This document shows positions 1 through 6,365 of a stretch of DNA of 8,608 nucleotides, one piece after another. How positions within the stretch are numbered: the stretch's first letter is position 1; the number at the start of each line of letters is the position of its first letter. The DNA comes from Holophagaceae bacterium UBA706 (GTDB lineage Bacteria; Acidobacteriota; Holophagae; Holophagales; Holophagaceae): positions 909-9,516 of the forward strand of contig DBME01000147.1 in NCBI GenBank assembly GCA_002298155.1, in the 5' to 3' direction. Made by a program: the position numbers and the translations under genes. The notes beneath the pieces are model-generated. The model did not search any database and was not told where the DNA came from. It was given only the letters and a program-made list of their open reading frames with translations.

Positions 1-315
1 ACCCAGCCAGGTGGCCATGGACACCTGGGCGAACCCCAGGATCACCGCCGGCAGGCCCACCCGGGCCAGCTTGCGGAAATCGAATTCCAGGCCCACGGAG
101 AACATGAGCAGGATGACCCCCAGCTCCGCCAGGGTCTTGACGTTGTCGGCATCCGCCACGAGCGGCAACGGCACGTGGGGCCCAACGATGAGTCCCGCCA
201 GGAGATAGCCCAGCACCGCGGGCTGGCGGAGACGGCGGAACAGGAGGCTCGTGAGCGCGGCGACGCCCAGGATGGTGGCGAGGTCCAGGATCAGCGGAGG
301 GAGATGTGGCTCCAT
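1..315 (-). CDS. CPA2/Kef-type cation:proton antiporter, N-terminal part (3' end beyond window)
   Basis: Only the first 105 residues are present; the gene leaves the left edge of the window. The visible part is hydrophobic with about three membrane segments, near residues 8-26, 33-50 and 62-77, and the start of a fourth near 87-104. LRQPAVLGYLLAGLIVGPH (residues 29-47) and LAELGVILLMFSVGLEF (63-79) are the typical N-terminal signatures of the Na+/H+ exchanger family 2.A.37 (CPA2: KefB/KefC, GerN, NapA). Such proteins exchange K+ or Na+ for H+ across the inner membrane. The ATG at 315 is the only reasonable start: an in-frame TGA lies six codons upstream with no start between. An AGGTGG abuts the ATG, so spacing is poor. 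It begins 32 bp after the stop of the RCK channel gene, so the two are probably co-transcribed. Family assignment is firm. Ion specificity, and whether a C-terminal RCK domain is present, cannot be seen. Confidence 0.9.
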   Translation of the reverse strand, partial: MEPHLPPLILDLATILGVAALTSLLFRRLRQPAVLGYLLAGLIVGPHVPLPLVADADNVKTLAELGVILLMFSVGLEFDFRKLARVGLPAVILGFAQVSMATWLG

Positions 316-347
316 CCACCTGAGATGCCGTCAGGGAAACGTTCGTT

Positions 348-1352
348 TCAGACGCCCCGGGACACCTTCACCAGGGCGTCCAGGGCCTCGTGGCTGCCCA
401 TGGCCAGGAGGACGTCCCCCGCCTCGAAGATCTCGGAACCGGTGGGATTGAAGCGGAGACCCTCCATGGAGCGGTTGATGCCGACGATGAGGGCGCCGGT
501 CTTGTCGCGCAGGCGCATTTCCCGCATGCTCCTGCCCACCAGGGGGGATTCGGGGCGCACGAGGATGTGCTCGATGGCCATCTCCATCTGCTTCTTGTCG
601 AGGATCACGTCCACGTAGTTGAGCAGGTCGGGCGTCAGGAGCAGGGAGGCCATGCGCCGGCCCCCGATCTCGTAGGGGCTGACGATGTGGTCGGCGCCGG
701 CGGCCTTGAGCTTGTTGCCGGTGCCCAGCTTCGTGGAGCGGGCCACGATGGAGATGCCGGGGTTCATCTGGCGCGCGGTGAGGGTGACCAGGACGTTGTC
801 GGCGTCGGTGGTGAGCGTGGTGATCAGCCCCCGGGCGCTGCGGATGCCCGCGGCTTCGAGGATGGACTCGTCCATGGCGTTGCCCACGATGAAGAGCTCG
901 CCCTGGAACCGGGCGTTGTGGCTCTTGCTCTCGTCCTTCTCGATGACGACGAAGGGGACGCCCACCTGCTTGAGCTCCCAGGCCGCCTGGAAACCGGTCT
1001 TGCCGAACCCGCAGACGATGATGTGGTCCTGGAGTGCGTTGAGACGTTTCTGCATGCGGCGCTCCATGAAGTAGCCCTTGAGGTCCCCTTCCAGCAGGAG
1101 GGCCAGGAGGTTGGAAAAGGCCATGCCCACCACCACGAGGCCCGCGATGATGTAGAAGATGGTGAACAGCTTGAGACCCGTGCCCCCGGGGTTGGCGTCC
1201 CGGAAGCCCACCAGGGTCGTCACGGCGTAGTAGAACCCGTCCAGCCAGCGCGCATGGGCCAGGCTGTGGAAGCCAACGGCGCCCAGGGCGGCCACCAGCC
1301 CCAGCAGTCCGAGGGACTGCCCCAGGCGGCGGATGGGCGGAAGCTCCTTCAC
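348..1352 (-). CDS. Two-TM potassium-channel-like protein with RCK (TrkA-N/TrkA-C) domains
   Basis: A 334-residue protein laid out like prokaryotic RCK-gated K+ channels. TM1 is about residues 13-32, the pore loop about 36-52, and TM2 about 60-87. A TrkA-N Rossmann domain starts at residue 110, where HIIVCGFGKTG carries the GxGxxG nucleotide-binding turn and an acidic residue (E138) ends the second strand. A TrkA-C domain is at about 260-330. RCK domains bind NAD(H), nucleotides or ions and gate the pore. The filter region reads TTLVGFRD (45-52) where canonical channels have T-V-G-Y-G-D, so K+ selectivity is uncertain. The start is the GTG at 1352. GGGGAG lies 5 nt upstream (1358-1363), the GTG overlaps the thioesterase stop as GTGA, and the protein then begins VKELPPIRR. 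A longer in-frame ORF to 1433 only reads into the thioesterase. A CPA2 antiporter follows 32 bp downstream, which supports a role in K+ or pH homeostasis. Confidence 0.88.
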   Translation of the reverse strand: MKELPPIRRLGQSLGLLGLVAALGAVGFHSLAHARWLDGFYYAVTTLVGFRDANPGGTGLKLFTIFYIIAGLVVVGMAFSNLLALLLEGDLKGYFMERRMQKRLNALQDHIIVCGFGKTGFQAAWELKQVGVPFVVIEKDESKSHNARFQGELFIVGNAMDESILEAAGIRSARGLITTLTTDADNVLVTLTARQMNPGISIVARSTKLGTGNKLKAAGADHIVSPYEIGGRRMASLLLTPDLLNYVDVILDKKQMEMAIEHILVRPESPLVGRSMREMRLRDKTGALIVGINRSMEGLRFNPTGSEIFEAGDVLLAMGSHEALDALVKVSRGV

Positions 1353-1798
1353 GGCTGCTCCCCGGTGCGGGCCTTGATGATGAAGTGGGAGGTGCACAGG
1401 GCCATGACGCTGGCGCCGCACAGGATGCGGCACTCCATGACGGCGCTGCGCAGGGAGGCGCGGATGACCGTGGCTTCCACGGTGATGGGCCCCTGGACCG
1501 GCTCGAGGTAGCGGATGTGCAGGTCCGACGTGGCGAAGGGCATGCGCCCGTCGAAGTGGGTGGAGAGGGCGAAGGCGCAGGCCATGTCCGCCAGGGTCGC
1601 CAGGACCCCGCCGTTGAGCACGCCCGAGGGCCCGTTGGTGGTGGCCTCGGAGGGGGCCATGGCGAGCACCGCGCGACCGGGTCCGATGGATTCGATGGCA
1701 AGGCCCCAGCCCCGGGTCAGGGGGAAAGCGCCGAAGCGCGCCCGGAGGCGGTCCAGGAGATCGGGGGCTATCTCACGCGGGGCGCGGGTCTTGACCAT
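1349..1798 (-). CDS. PaaI-like hotdog-fold thioesterase
   Basis: A 149-residue single-domain protein, the usual size of the PaaI/4HBT acyl-CoA thioesterase family. These small cytoplasmic multimers hydrolyse acyl- or aryl-CoA thioesters. The signature block is at residues 55-78 (NGPSGVLNGGVLATLADMA onward): the hotdog helix with a conserved Asp at 71. The following strands (SDLHIRYLEPVQGPITVEA, from 91) match the family's second half. In the usual HGG motif the His is replaced by Asn62 (codon AAC). The ATG at 1798 has only a GGGG two bases upstream, a weak ribosome site. The gene starts 36 bp after the lipoprotein stop and its TGA overlaps the GTG start of the channel gene, which indicates translational coupling. 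Family is confident; substrate is unknown, and the coupling to ion-transport genes does not reveal it. Confidence 0.85.
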   Translation of the reverse strand: MVKTRAPREIAPDLLDRLRARFGAFPLTRGWGLAIESIGPGRAVLAMAPSEATTNGPSGVLNGGVLATLADMACAFALSTHFDGRMPFATSDLHIRYLEPVQGPITVEATVIRASLRSAVMECRILCGASVMALCTSHFIIKARTGEQP

Positions 1799-1834
1799 GG
1801 CCCCAGTGTACGTCCGGACCGGCGGGAAACGTAT

Positions 1835-2443
1835 CTACTTTAAGGGTTGGGCGGGGGCGGCGGCAGAGAGGGCGGTGATGCTCTCGGCGGCCATCCTGCC
1901 GCGGAGGTAATCCACCAGGTGCTTCTGGGCGCCGGCCACGGCGTGGGCCAGTTTGGCCTGGTTGGGGTGGAGGAAATCGCCCTTGGCGGTGCTCTCGCAC
2001 ACCTGACCCTGGAGGAGGATCGCGCCGTCCTTGCCCTTCACCCGGTAATCCATGCGGATGACGCAGTATTCCTTGGACACGGTGTGAGGGGTCATGGGCA
2101 TGCCGGGGCCGCCCCCCATCATCATGGTCGTGGTCTCGATGGCGTTGTCCACGTTCAGCACGGGCAGTTCCAGTTCGAACGTCTCGCCGCCGGCGTCCTG
2201 GGCCAGCTGGGCCTGCAGGTCGGCCTGGAAGACCTTCAGGAATTCCTCCTCCGAGCCGTACTTCTTGACGAAGGCCCGCTTGAAATCGTGGAGCTCCAGC
2301 TTGCCGATGGGCGCCAGGTGGAACGTCGCTCCCTTGACGGTCGCCAGCGAGGCGTCCGTGGATCCCGTGTAGATCCAGATGGGCGGCTTGGGCGTGCACC
2401 CGGCAAGGAGGGCCAGGAGAAGGGCAGGGAGGAGGCGTTTCAT
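1835..2443 (-). CDS. Predicted outer-membrane lipoprotein of unknown function
   Basis: A 202-residue protein with a short class II signal peptide: MKR, a hydrophobic run, then lipobox LLAGC with the lipidated Cys at 16. Thr17 follows, not the Asp that retains lipoproteins in the inner membrane in enterobacteria, so outer-membrane sorting is inferred. The mature part looks mixed alpha/beta. It has a predicted helix at about 52-83, strands at about 88-97 and 124-146, and a last helix at about 160-186. Between the strands is a Met/Gly/Pro-rich segment (MMMGGGPGMPM, 107-117). Two mature cysteines, 127 and 149, could pair. I do not recognise the family; the architecture recalls small outer-membrane lipoproteins of the LptE/YajG/DUF4136 kind, without a motif to prove it. 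The start is good: GGAG at 2450-2453 is 6 nt before the ATG. It lies 91 bp after ribE and 36 bp before the thioesterase. Confidence 0.8.
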   Translation of the reverse strand: MKRLLPALLLALLAGCTPKPPIWIYTGSTDASLATVKGATFHLAPIGKLELHDFKRAFVKKYGSEEEFLKVFQADLQAQLAQDAGGETFELELPVLNVDNAIETTTMMMGGGPGMPMTPHTVSKEYCVIRMDYRVKGKDGAILLQGQVCESTAKGDFLHPNQAKLAHAVAGAQKHLVDYLRGRMAAESITALSAAAPAQPLK

Positions 2444-2534
2444 GATGGACTCCGGTCAGGGGGCTCAGGCTGGGCTGGTCGCTTGGAGGGATCGCCTTCA
2501 GCCTATCAGACCGCTGGGGCCCGGCACCAGAGGC

Positions 2535-3167
2535 TCAGCTCCACCCGCCCTGGGCGAAGCGCCGGAGGCGGTCCTCCGCGGCCCCCTGGCTCAGGGCCCG
2601 GGCCACGAAGCGGCCCACGGGGTCGGCCTCCAGGTTCACCTCGGTGCCGGCCGTCATGCCCTCCAGGCGCGTGCGGCGCACGGTCTCGGGGATCAGCGCC
2701 ACCGTGAACCAGTCCAGGCCGCAGTCCACCACGGTGAGGGAGATGCCGTCCACGGTCACGGAGCCCTTGGGGGCGGTCATGGGCGCCAGGTCCGCGGGCA
2801 TGGCGAAGCGCCAGATGCCTTCGCCGCGAGGGCGCTCCAGAAGGGTGCCCACGCCGTCCACGTGGCCGGAGACCAGGTGCCCGTCCAGGGGGTCCCCCAC
2901 GCGCAGGCTGGGCTCCAGGTGCAGGAGGGCGCCGGGGGCGAGGCGGCCCAGGGTCGTGCGGGCCAGGGTCTCCTCGGACAGGTCGGCCTCCCAGGTGCGG
3001 GGCCCGCGGGCGGCGGCGGTGAGGCAGGCGCCGTTGGTGCAGATGCTGGCGCCCTCCTCGGCCCGCTCCAGGAGTTCGGGTTCGGCCGCGATGACGAGCC
3101 GGGCGCCGCCCGGGCGGGGACGGCGGGATTCGAGGGTTCCGAGGTTACGGATCAGGCCTGTGAACAT
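2535..3167 (-). CDS. ribE: Riboflavin synthase, alpha subunit
   Basis: A 210-residue protein of normal length for riboflavin synthase, the cytoplasmic trimer that dismutates two 6,7-dimethyl-8-ribityllumazines into riboflavin and a pyrimidinedione, the last step of riboflavin synthesis. It starts with the family's MFTG. The two tandem lumazine-binding barrels are clear. The first has GASICTNGACLT (39-50), with Ser41, Cys48 and Thr50 at the positions used in E. coli, and DPLDGHLVSGHVDGVG (92-107) with His97 and His102. The second has KGSVTVDGISLTVV (134-147), IPETVRRTRL (159-168) and NLEADPVGRFVAR (178-190). The ATG at 3167 is preceded by AGGGG 7 nt upstream. A longer in-frame ORF to 3302 overlaps the permease and lacks family similarity, so it is rejected. 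The gene begins 25 bp after the permease stop and is probably co-transcribed with it. No ribD, ribBA or ribH is visible next to it. Confidence 0.96.
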   Translation of the reverse strand: MFTGLIRNLGTLESRRPRPGGARLVIAAEPELLERAEEGASICTNGACLTAAARGPRTWEADLSEETLARTTLGRLAPGALLHLEPSLRVGDPLDGHLVSGHVDGVGTLLERPRGEGIWRFAMPADLAPMTAPKGSVTVDGISLTVVDCGLDWFTVALIPETVRRTRLEGMTAGTEVNLEADPVGRFVARALSQGAAEDRLRRFAQGGWS

Positions 3168-3192
3168 GCTGCAGCCCCTGGAGTGGCCAGCC

Positions 3193-5241
3193 TCAACGCT
3201 GGTGCAGGTAGACGAGGACGAAGAACACCGTGGACAGGACCGGCAGGACGATGGCCACGGCGAGGCTCGCCATGAGCGTGGGCGACATCTCCCCACCGCC
3301 AACGCGCCGGTGCCGGAGCACCCGCTTGACCACGATGGGGCAGAGGACGAAGGCGTTCAGGATCATGGGCACCAGGAGGAACCAGGAGACCTCGAGCCAG
3401 GACCGCAGGCTCAGGGTGTCGCCCAGCGCCACGGCCAGATGCCGCAGCCCGGTGGCCGTGCCCGGCGTCTTCATGGCGATGAGGAACAGGTCCAGCCCCC
3501 GCATGAATAGCAGGAGCAGGGTGCCCAGGGCGGTGAGCGCCGCGCCGGTGGCCGCCGCGTAGGCGTCATGGTCCTGGGCGTTTCCCGGGGACCGGCCGGT
3601 GAGGCGGCTGTGCTTGATCCCATAGGTGGCGTAGATGGCGAAGCCGATGTTCAGCCAGGCCGCGAAGCGCAGCCAGGAGGTTGGCGGCAGGAAGTAGATG
3701 AGGTAGAGGCAGGAGAGGATTCCCAGGACGGGGAACAGGAGCTTGCGGATCACCGCGAACACCGTGAAGGTTCCCACCAGGACGGCGATCTTCACCGGCA
3801 GGGTCCAGGGCAGCACCACCACCACGCCCGCCGCCAGGACGAACAGGCCCGTGGCCCAGAGCCAGCCCCCGGGCGCCTTGAAGGGCCGCTTGAGGTCGGG
3901 CTGCTTGTAGCGCAGGACGATGATGCCCGCGCACACCAGGATGAAGGCGAACAGGGTGCCGATGTTGGTGAGGTCCACCATCTCGTCGATGCTGGCGAAG
4001 GCCGCGAAGGAGGCCACGAAGACGCCGGTGAGGATGGTGGCCACGTAGGGGGTGCGGTACTTCGAATGCACCTTGTGGAACACGGGAGGCAGGAGGCCGT
4101 CCCGGGACATGGAGAACAGGATCCGGGGCTGGCCCATCTGGAAGACCAGCAGCACCGCGATGTGCGCCACCACCGAGCCGAAGGCGACGATGCCCACCGC
4201 CCAGCCCAGGTTGGCCTTGACGTGGGCCAGGGCCATGGTCAGCGGTTCGGCCTGCTCCGTGGACAGGGCGTGGCGCAGGTCCGGGTAGGAGATGAGGCCC
4301 GTGAACACCGCCGAGACGATGACGTAGAGGATGGTGCAGACCACCAGCGAGCCGATGATGCCGATGGGGATGTTACGCTGCGGGTTGCGCGTCTCCTCCG
4401 CCACCGTGGAGACCGCGTCGAACCCGATGTAGGCGAAGAAGACGATGGCCGCCGCAGCGCTGATGCCCGCCCAGCCGTTGGGGGCGAAGGGGTGGTAGTT
4501 GGCGGGCTGGACCCACTTGGCCCCGACGATGATGAAGAAGGCCAGCACCAGCAGCTTGATCCCCACCATGACGGCGTTGAAGCGGGAGCTCTCCCGGATG
4601 CCCCAGATGAGGACCAGCGTGATGGCGGCCACGATGCCCACCGCCAGGAGGTTGATGACGATGGGGACGCCGAAGACGTGGGGCGCGTCCCGGAACACCG
4701 TCTGGACGCCGGCGGCGTCCACGATCCGGGCGGCGGTGCGGTAGTCCATGGAGATCCAGTCGGGGATCACCAGGCCGAAGCCGCGCACGAAGGTCTTGAA
4801 ATAGTTGGCCCAGGAGATGGCCACGGCGATGTTGCCGACGGCGTACTCGATGATGAGGTCCCAGCCGATGACCCAGGCCACCAGCTCGCCCAGGGTGGCG
4901 TACGAGTAGGTGTAGGCCGACCCCGAGATGGGGACGATGGAGGCGAACTCGGCGTAGCACATGGCCGAGAAGCCGCAGGTCACGGCGGTGATGACGAAGG
5001 AGAACATGAGCGCCGGGCCGGCGCCGGGGCGGAAGGCGTCGCCGGCGGCGGCCGTGCCGACCGTGGCGAAGATGCCGGCGCCGACGATGGCGCCGATGCC
5101 GAAGAGGATCAGCTGGACCGGCCCGAGCTCCCGCTTGAGCTGGTATTCGGGCTTTTCGGAATCCGCGAAGATGCTCGCCAGGGTCTTGATGGTGAAGAGG
5201 CTCTTCCAGTTCAGCGCCTCGGATCGGGCTTGGTCGGCCAT
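3193..5241 (-). CDS. APC-superfamily amino-acid permease, CAT/YfnA-like, with extra membrane segments
   Basis: A 682-residue polytopic inner-membrane protein. Residues 38-450 match the cationic-amino-acid-transporter branch of the APC superfamily (2.A.3.3). TM1 carries GIGAIVGAGIF (48-58) with the broken-helix glycines. AEFASIVPISGSAYTYSY (97-114) and the TM6 region FFAYIGFDAVSTVAEETRNP (268-287) are hallmark blocks, and KRPFKAP is at 451-457. The substrate is probably an amino acid taken up with H+; specificity cannot be read. It is longer than bacterial YfnA-type proteins (about 460-490 residues). About 42 residues with two hydrophobic segments sit between KRPFKAP and the usual PVLGILSCLYL block (504-514), and about 135 residues with about three more hydrophobic segments follow YGIKHSRL (540-547). 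The start is placed at the ATG at 5241 because the reading frame extended to a TTG at 5298 adds only an unconvincing leader. Shine-Dalgarno sequence is weak (GGGA inside a palindrome). First gene of the minus-strand block. Confidence 0.92.
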   Translation of the reverse strand: MADQARSEALNWKSLFTIKTLASIFADSEKPEYQLKRELGPVQLILFGIGAIVGAGIFATVGTAAAGDAFRPGAGPALMFSFVITAVTCGFSAMCYAEFASIVPISGSAYTYSYATLGELVAWVIGWDLIIEYAVGNIAVAISWANYFKTFVRGFGLVIPDWISMDYRTAARIVDAAGVQTVFRDAPHVFGVPIVINLLAVGIVAAITLVLIWGIRESSRFNAVMVGIKLLVLAFFIIVGAKWVQPANYHPFAPNGWAGISAAAAIVFFAYIGFDAVSTVAEETRNPQRNIPIGIIGSLVVCTILYVIVSAVFTGLISYPDLRHALSTEQAEPLTMALAHVKANLGWAVGIVAFGSVVAHIAVLLVFQMGQPRILFSMSRDGLLPPVFHKVHSKYRTPYVATILTGVFVASFAAFASIDEMVDLTNIGTLFAFILVCAGIIVLRYKQPDLKRPFKAPGGWLWATGLFVLAAGVVVVLPWTLPVKIAVLVGTFTVFAVIRKLLFPVLGILSCLYLIYFLPPTSWLRFAAWLNIGFAIYATYGIKHSRLTGRSPGNAQDHDAYAAATGAALTALGTLLLLFMRGLDLFLIAMKTPGTATGLRHLAVALGDTLSLRSWLEVSWFLLVPMILNAFVLCPIVVKRVLRHRRVGGGEMSPTLMASLAVAIVLPVLSTVFFVLVYLHQR

Positions 5242-5409
5242 GCTCGGGATCCCGTCATGAAAGTGAGGTTGATCTGATTGCCAAGATTGAATTTCCAACG
5301 CGCGCGCCGTGGATTATCATTCGTACCCGCGGAGCCCCGGCACCACGCGCTGGGGTGGATGGATCCTGACCATCGTACCGGCAATCGCGGCACCTGGGGA
5401 AACGGCTGC
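5242..5409. promoter_or_regulatory. Divergent intergenic region between permease and DUF58 genes
   Basis: These 168 bp separate the two divergent blocks, so promoters for both should lie here. Part of it, about 5262-5325, is clearly less GC-rich than the surrounding coding DNA. On the minus strand a GATAAT hexamer (plus strand ATTATC, 5313-5318) sits about 70 bp before the permease start and matches a -10 box at five of six positions, but I see no good -35 box at the right distance. On the plus strand TTGAAT (5287-5292) has only a poor -10 partner. Next to the permease start is a perfect 10-bp palindrome, CGGGATCCCG (5245-5254). A GGGGA at 5396-5400 is the likely ribosome site for the DUF58 gene. 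That promoters exist here is an inference from layout; the individual boxes are weak. Confidence 0.4.
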
Positions 5410-6336
5410 ATGGATCTATGGAGAGACAAGCGCCTTAGGCTCTCCGTCACGCGGCTGGGGTGGGAGTATCTGCTGGCCATGCTCCTGCTGGGCGCGGCGG
5501 CGGTGAACACCGGCAACAACCTCCTCTACCTGGTCTTCTCGCTGATGCTCGGCCTCTTCCTGGCTTCGGGCTGGGTCAGCCGCCGGGCCATCCAGGACCT
5601 GGACCTCCTGAGCCTGGAGGAAGGCAACATCTTCGCCCGGGTGCGGGGCGCCCTGAAGGCGCGCTACCGCAACGGCGACCCCGCCCGGTCCCGGGGCGTG
5701 GAGGTGCACCTGGACATGGAAGAGGGCCGGGTGGAGCCCGGGTTCCTCGCCGGGGGATCGGGCCCCCGGGAGGGGGTGGTGATCCTCCACGTCCGTCCCG
5801 CGCGCCGGGGGTGGACGCGCCTCCTGGGCCTGGAGTTCCGCACGTCCTTCCCCTTCGGTTTCCTGGAGAAGTCCTGGCGCTTCCCCCTGGATCAGCGCGT
5901 CCTCGTCCTGCCCCATCCCCGGTCGATCCCCCCGCGCCAGGACCTCCAGGGGGACCGGCCCCGGCCCCGGACCCTGGCGGGCTCGGCCAGCCCGGACGGC
6001 GCCCGGCCTTTCCGGGAGCAGGACCCCCTCAGCCGCGTCCACTGGAAGCGCACCGCCCAGCGGGGCGCCCCCTGGGTGCGCACCTTCGAGGGCGAGGAGA
6101 GCTCCGGGCTGAGGCTCCGCCTGGATCTGCGCGCCTGGAAGCCGGGGCCGGAGTTCGAGCGGGAGCTGGAGGTGATGTCCGGAGCCATCCTCCAGGCCCG
6201 CCTCCAGAAGCGCAATGTCTACCTCGAGGTCGACGGGGAGGACGGCCGCCTCGTCCGGGAAGGCTACACCCGCTGCTGGCGCATCCTGGCGCAGGTGGAA
6301 GCGGGAGGCCTGTGCAGGGGCCCGGAATTTAACTAA
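5410..6336 (+). CDS. DUF58 domain-containing membrane-anchored protein
   Basis: A 308-residue protein with the standard DUF58 layout. A basic N-terminus leads into two membrane segments (about 18-35 and 38-55) around the typical NTGNNLLYLVFSLMLGL (33-49). A beta-rich cytoplasmic stretch (about 60-170) follows, with SFPFGFLEKSW at 146-156. The DUF58 signature is at 199-224, with REQDPLSRVHWKRTAQ (202-217) and WVRTFEGEE (222-230), leading to a vWA-like C-terminus. DUF58 proteins usually work with a MoxR AAA+ ATPase and often a transglutaminase-like membrane protein; their biochemical role is poorly defined. The ATG at 5410 is chosen because the conserved region starts a few residues in and GGGGA lies 9 nt upstream. 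The frame is open back to 5278, with another ATG at 5359, but that extra sequence looks unlike the family. cdd starts 29 bp downstream. No moxR is present in the window. Confidence 0.88.
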   Translation: MDLWRDKRLRLSVTRLGWEYLLAMLLLGAAAVNTGNNLLYLVFSLMLGLFLASGWVSRRAIQDLDLLSLEEGNIFARVRGALKARYRNGDPARSRGVEVHLDMEEGRVEPGFLAGGSGPREGVVILHVRPARRGWTRLLGLEFRTSFPFGFLEKSWRFPLDQRVLVLPHPRSIPPRQDLQGDRPRPRTLAGSASPDGARPFREQDPLSRVHWKRTAQRGAPWVRTFEGEESSGLRLRLDLRAWKPGPEFERELEVMSGAILQARLQKRNVYLEVDGEDGRLVREGYTRCWRILAQVEAGGLCRGPEFN

Positions 6337-6365
6337 GATGAATTATCTTTTCCTCTGAGGTGGAC

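Noticed and set aside
390..1511. Plus-strand open frame of 373 codons
   Set aside because: Antisense shadow of the channel and thioesterase genes; Gly/Asp/His-rich composition without any recognisable motif.
331..1701. Minus-strand open frame of 456 codons overlapping the channel and thioesterase genes
   Set aside because: It is out of frame with both clearly recognisable proteins, and the product is Pro/Arg/Gly-rich low complexity.
2514..2530. Possible terminator hairpin just after ribE (minus strand, CTGGTGC / GCCCCAG with one mismatch)
   Set aside because: No T-run follows on the minus strand and one position is mismatched, so I do not call a terminator. The 91-bp gap also shows no clear promoter.
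3168..3302. N-terminal extension of riboflavin synthase to 3302
   Set aside because: Riboflavin synthases start with MFTG, which is exactly at 3167 with AGGGG upstream. The extension overlaps the permease coding region.
3568..5277. Long plus-strand open frame (569 codons) opposite the permease gene
   Set aside because: Its product is a low-complexity mix of His, Asp, Glu and Gly with no family resemblance, while the minus strand codes for a clear permease. Long antisense frames are expected in GC-rich coding DNA.
5278..5409. N-terminal extension of the DUF58 protein to an ATG at 5278 or 5359
   Set aside because: The extra residues look unlike the family, whose conserved N-terminus starts with a short basic stretch before the first helix. 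The ATG at 5410 has a suitable ribosome site.
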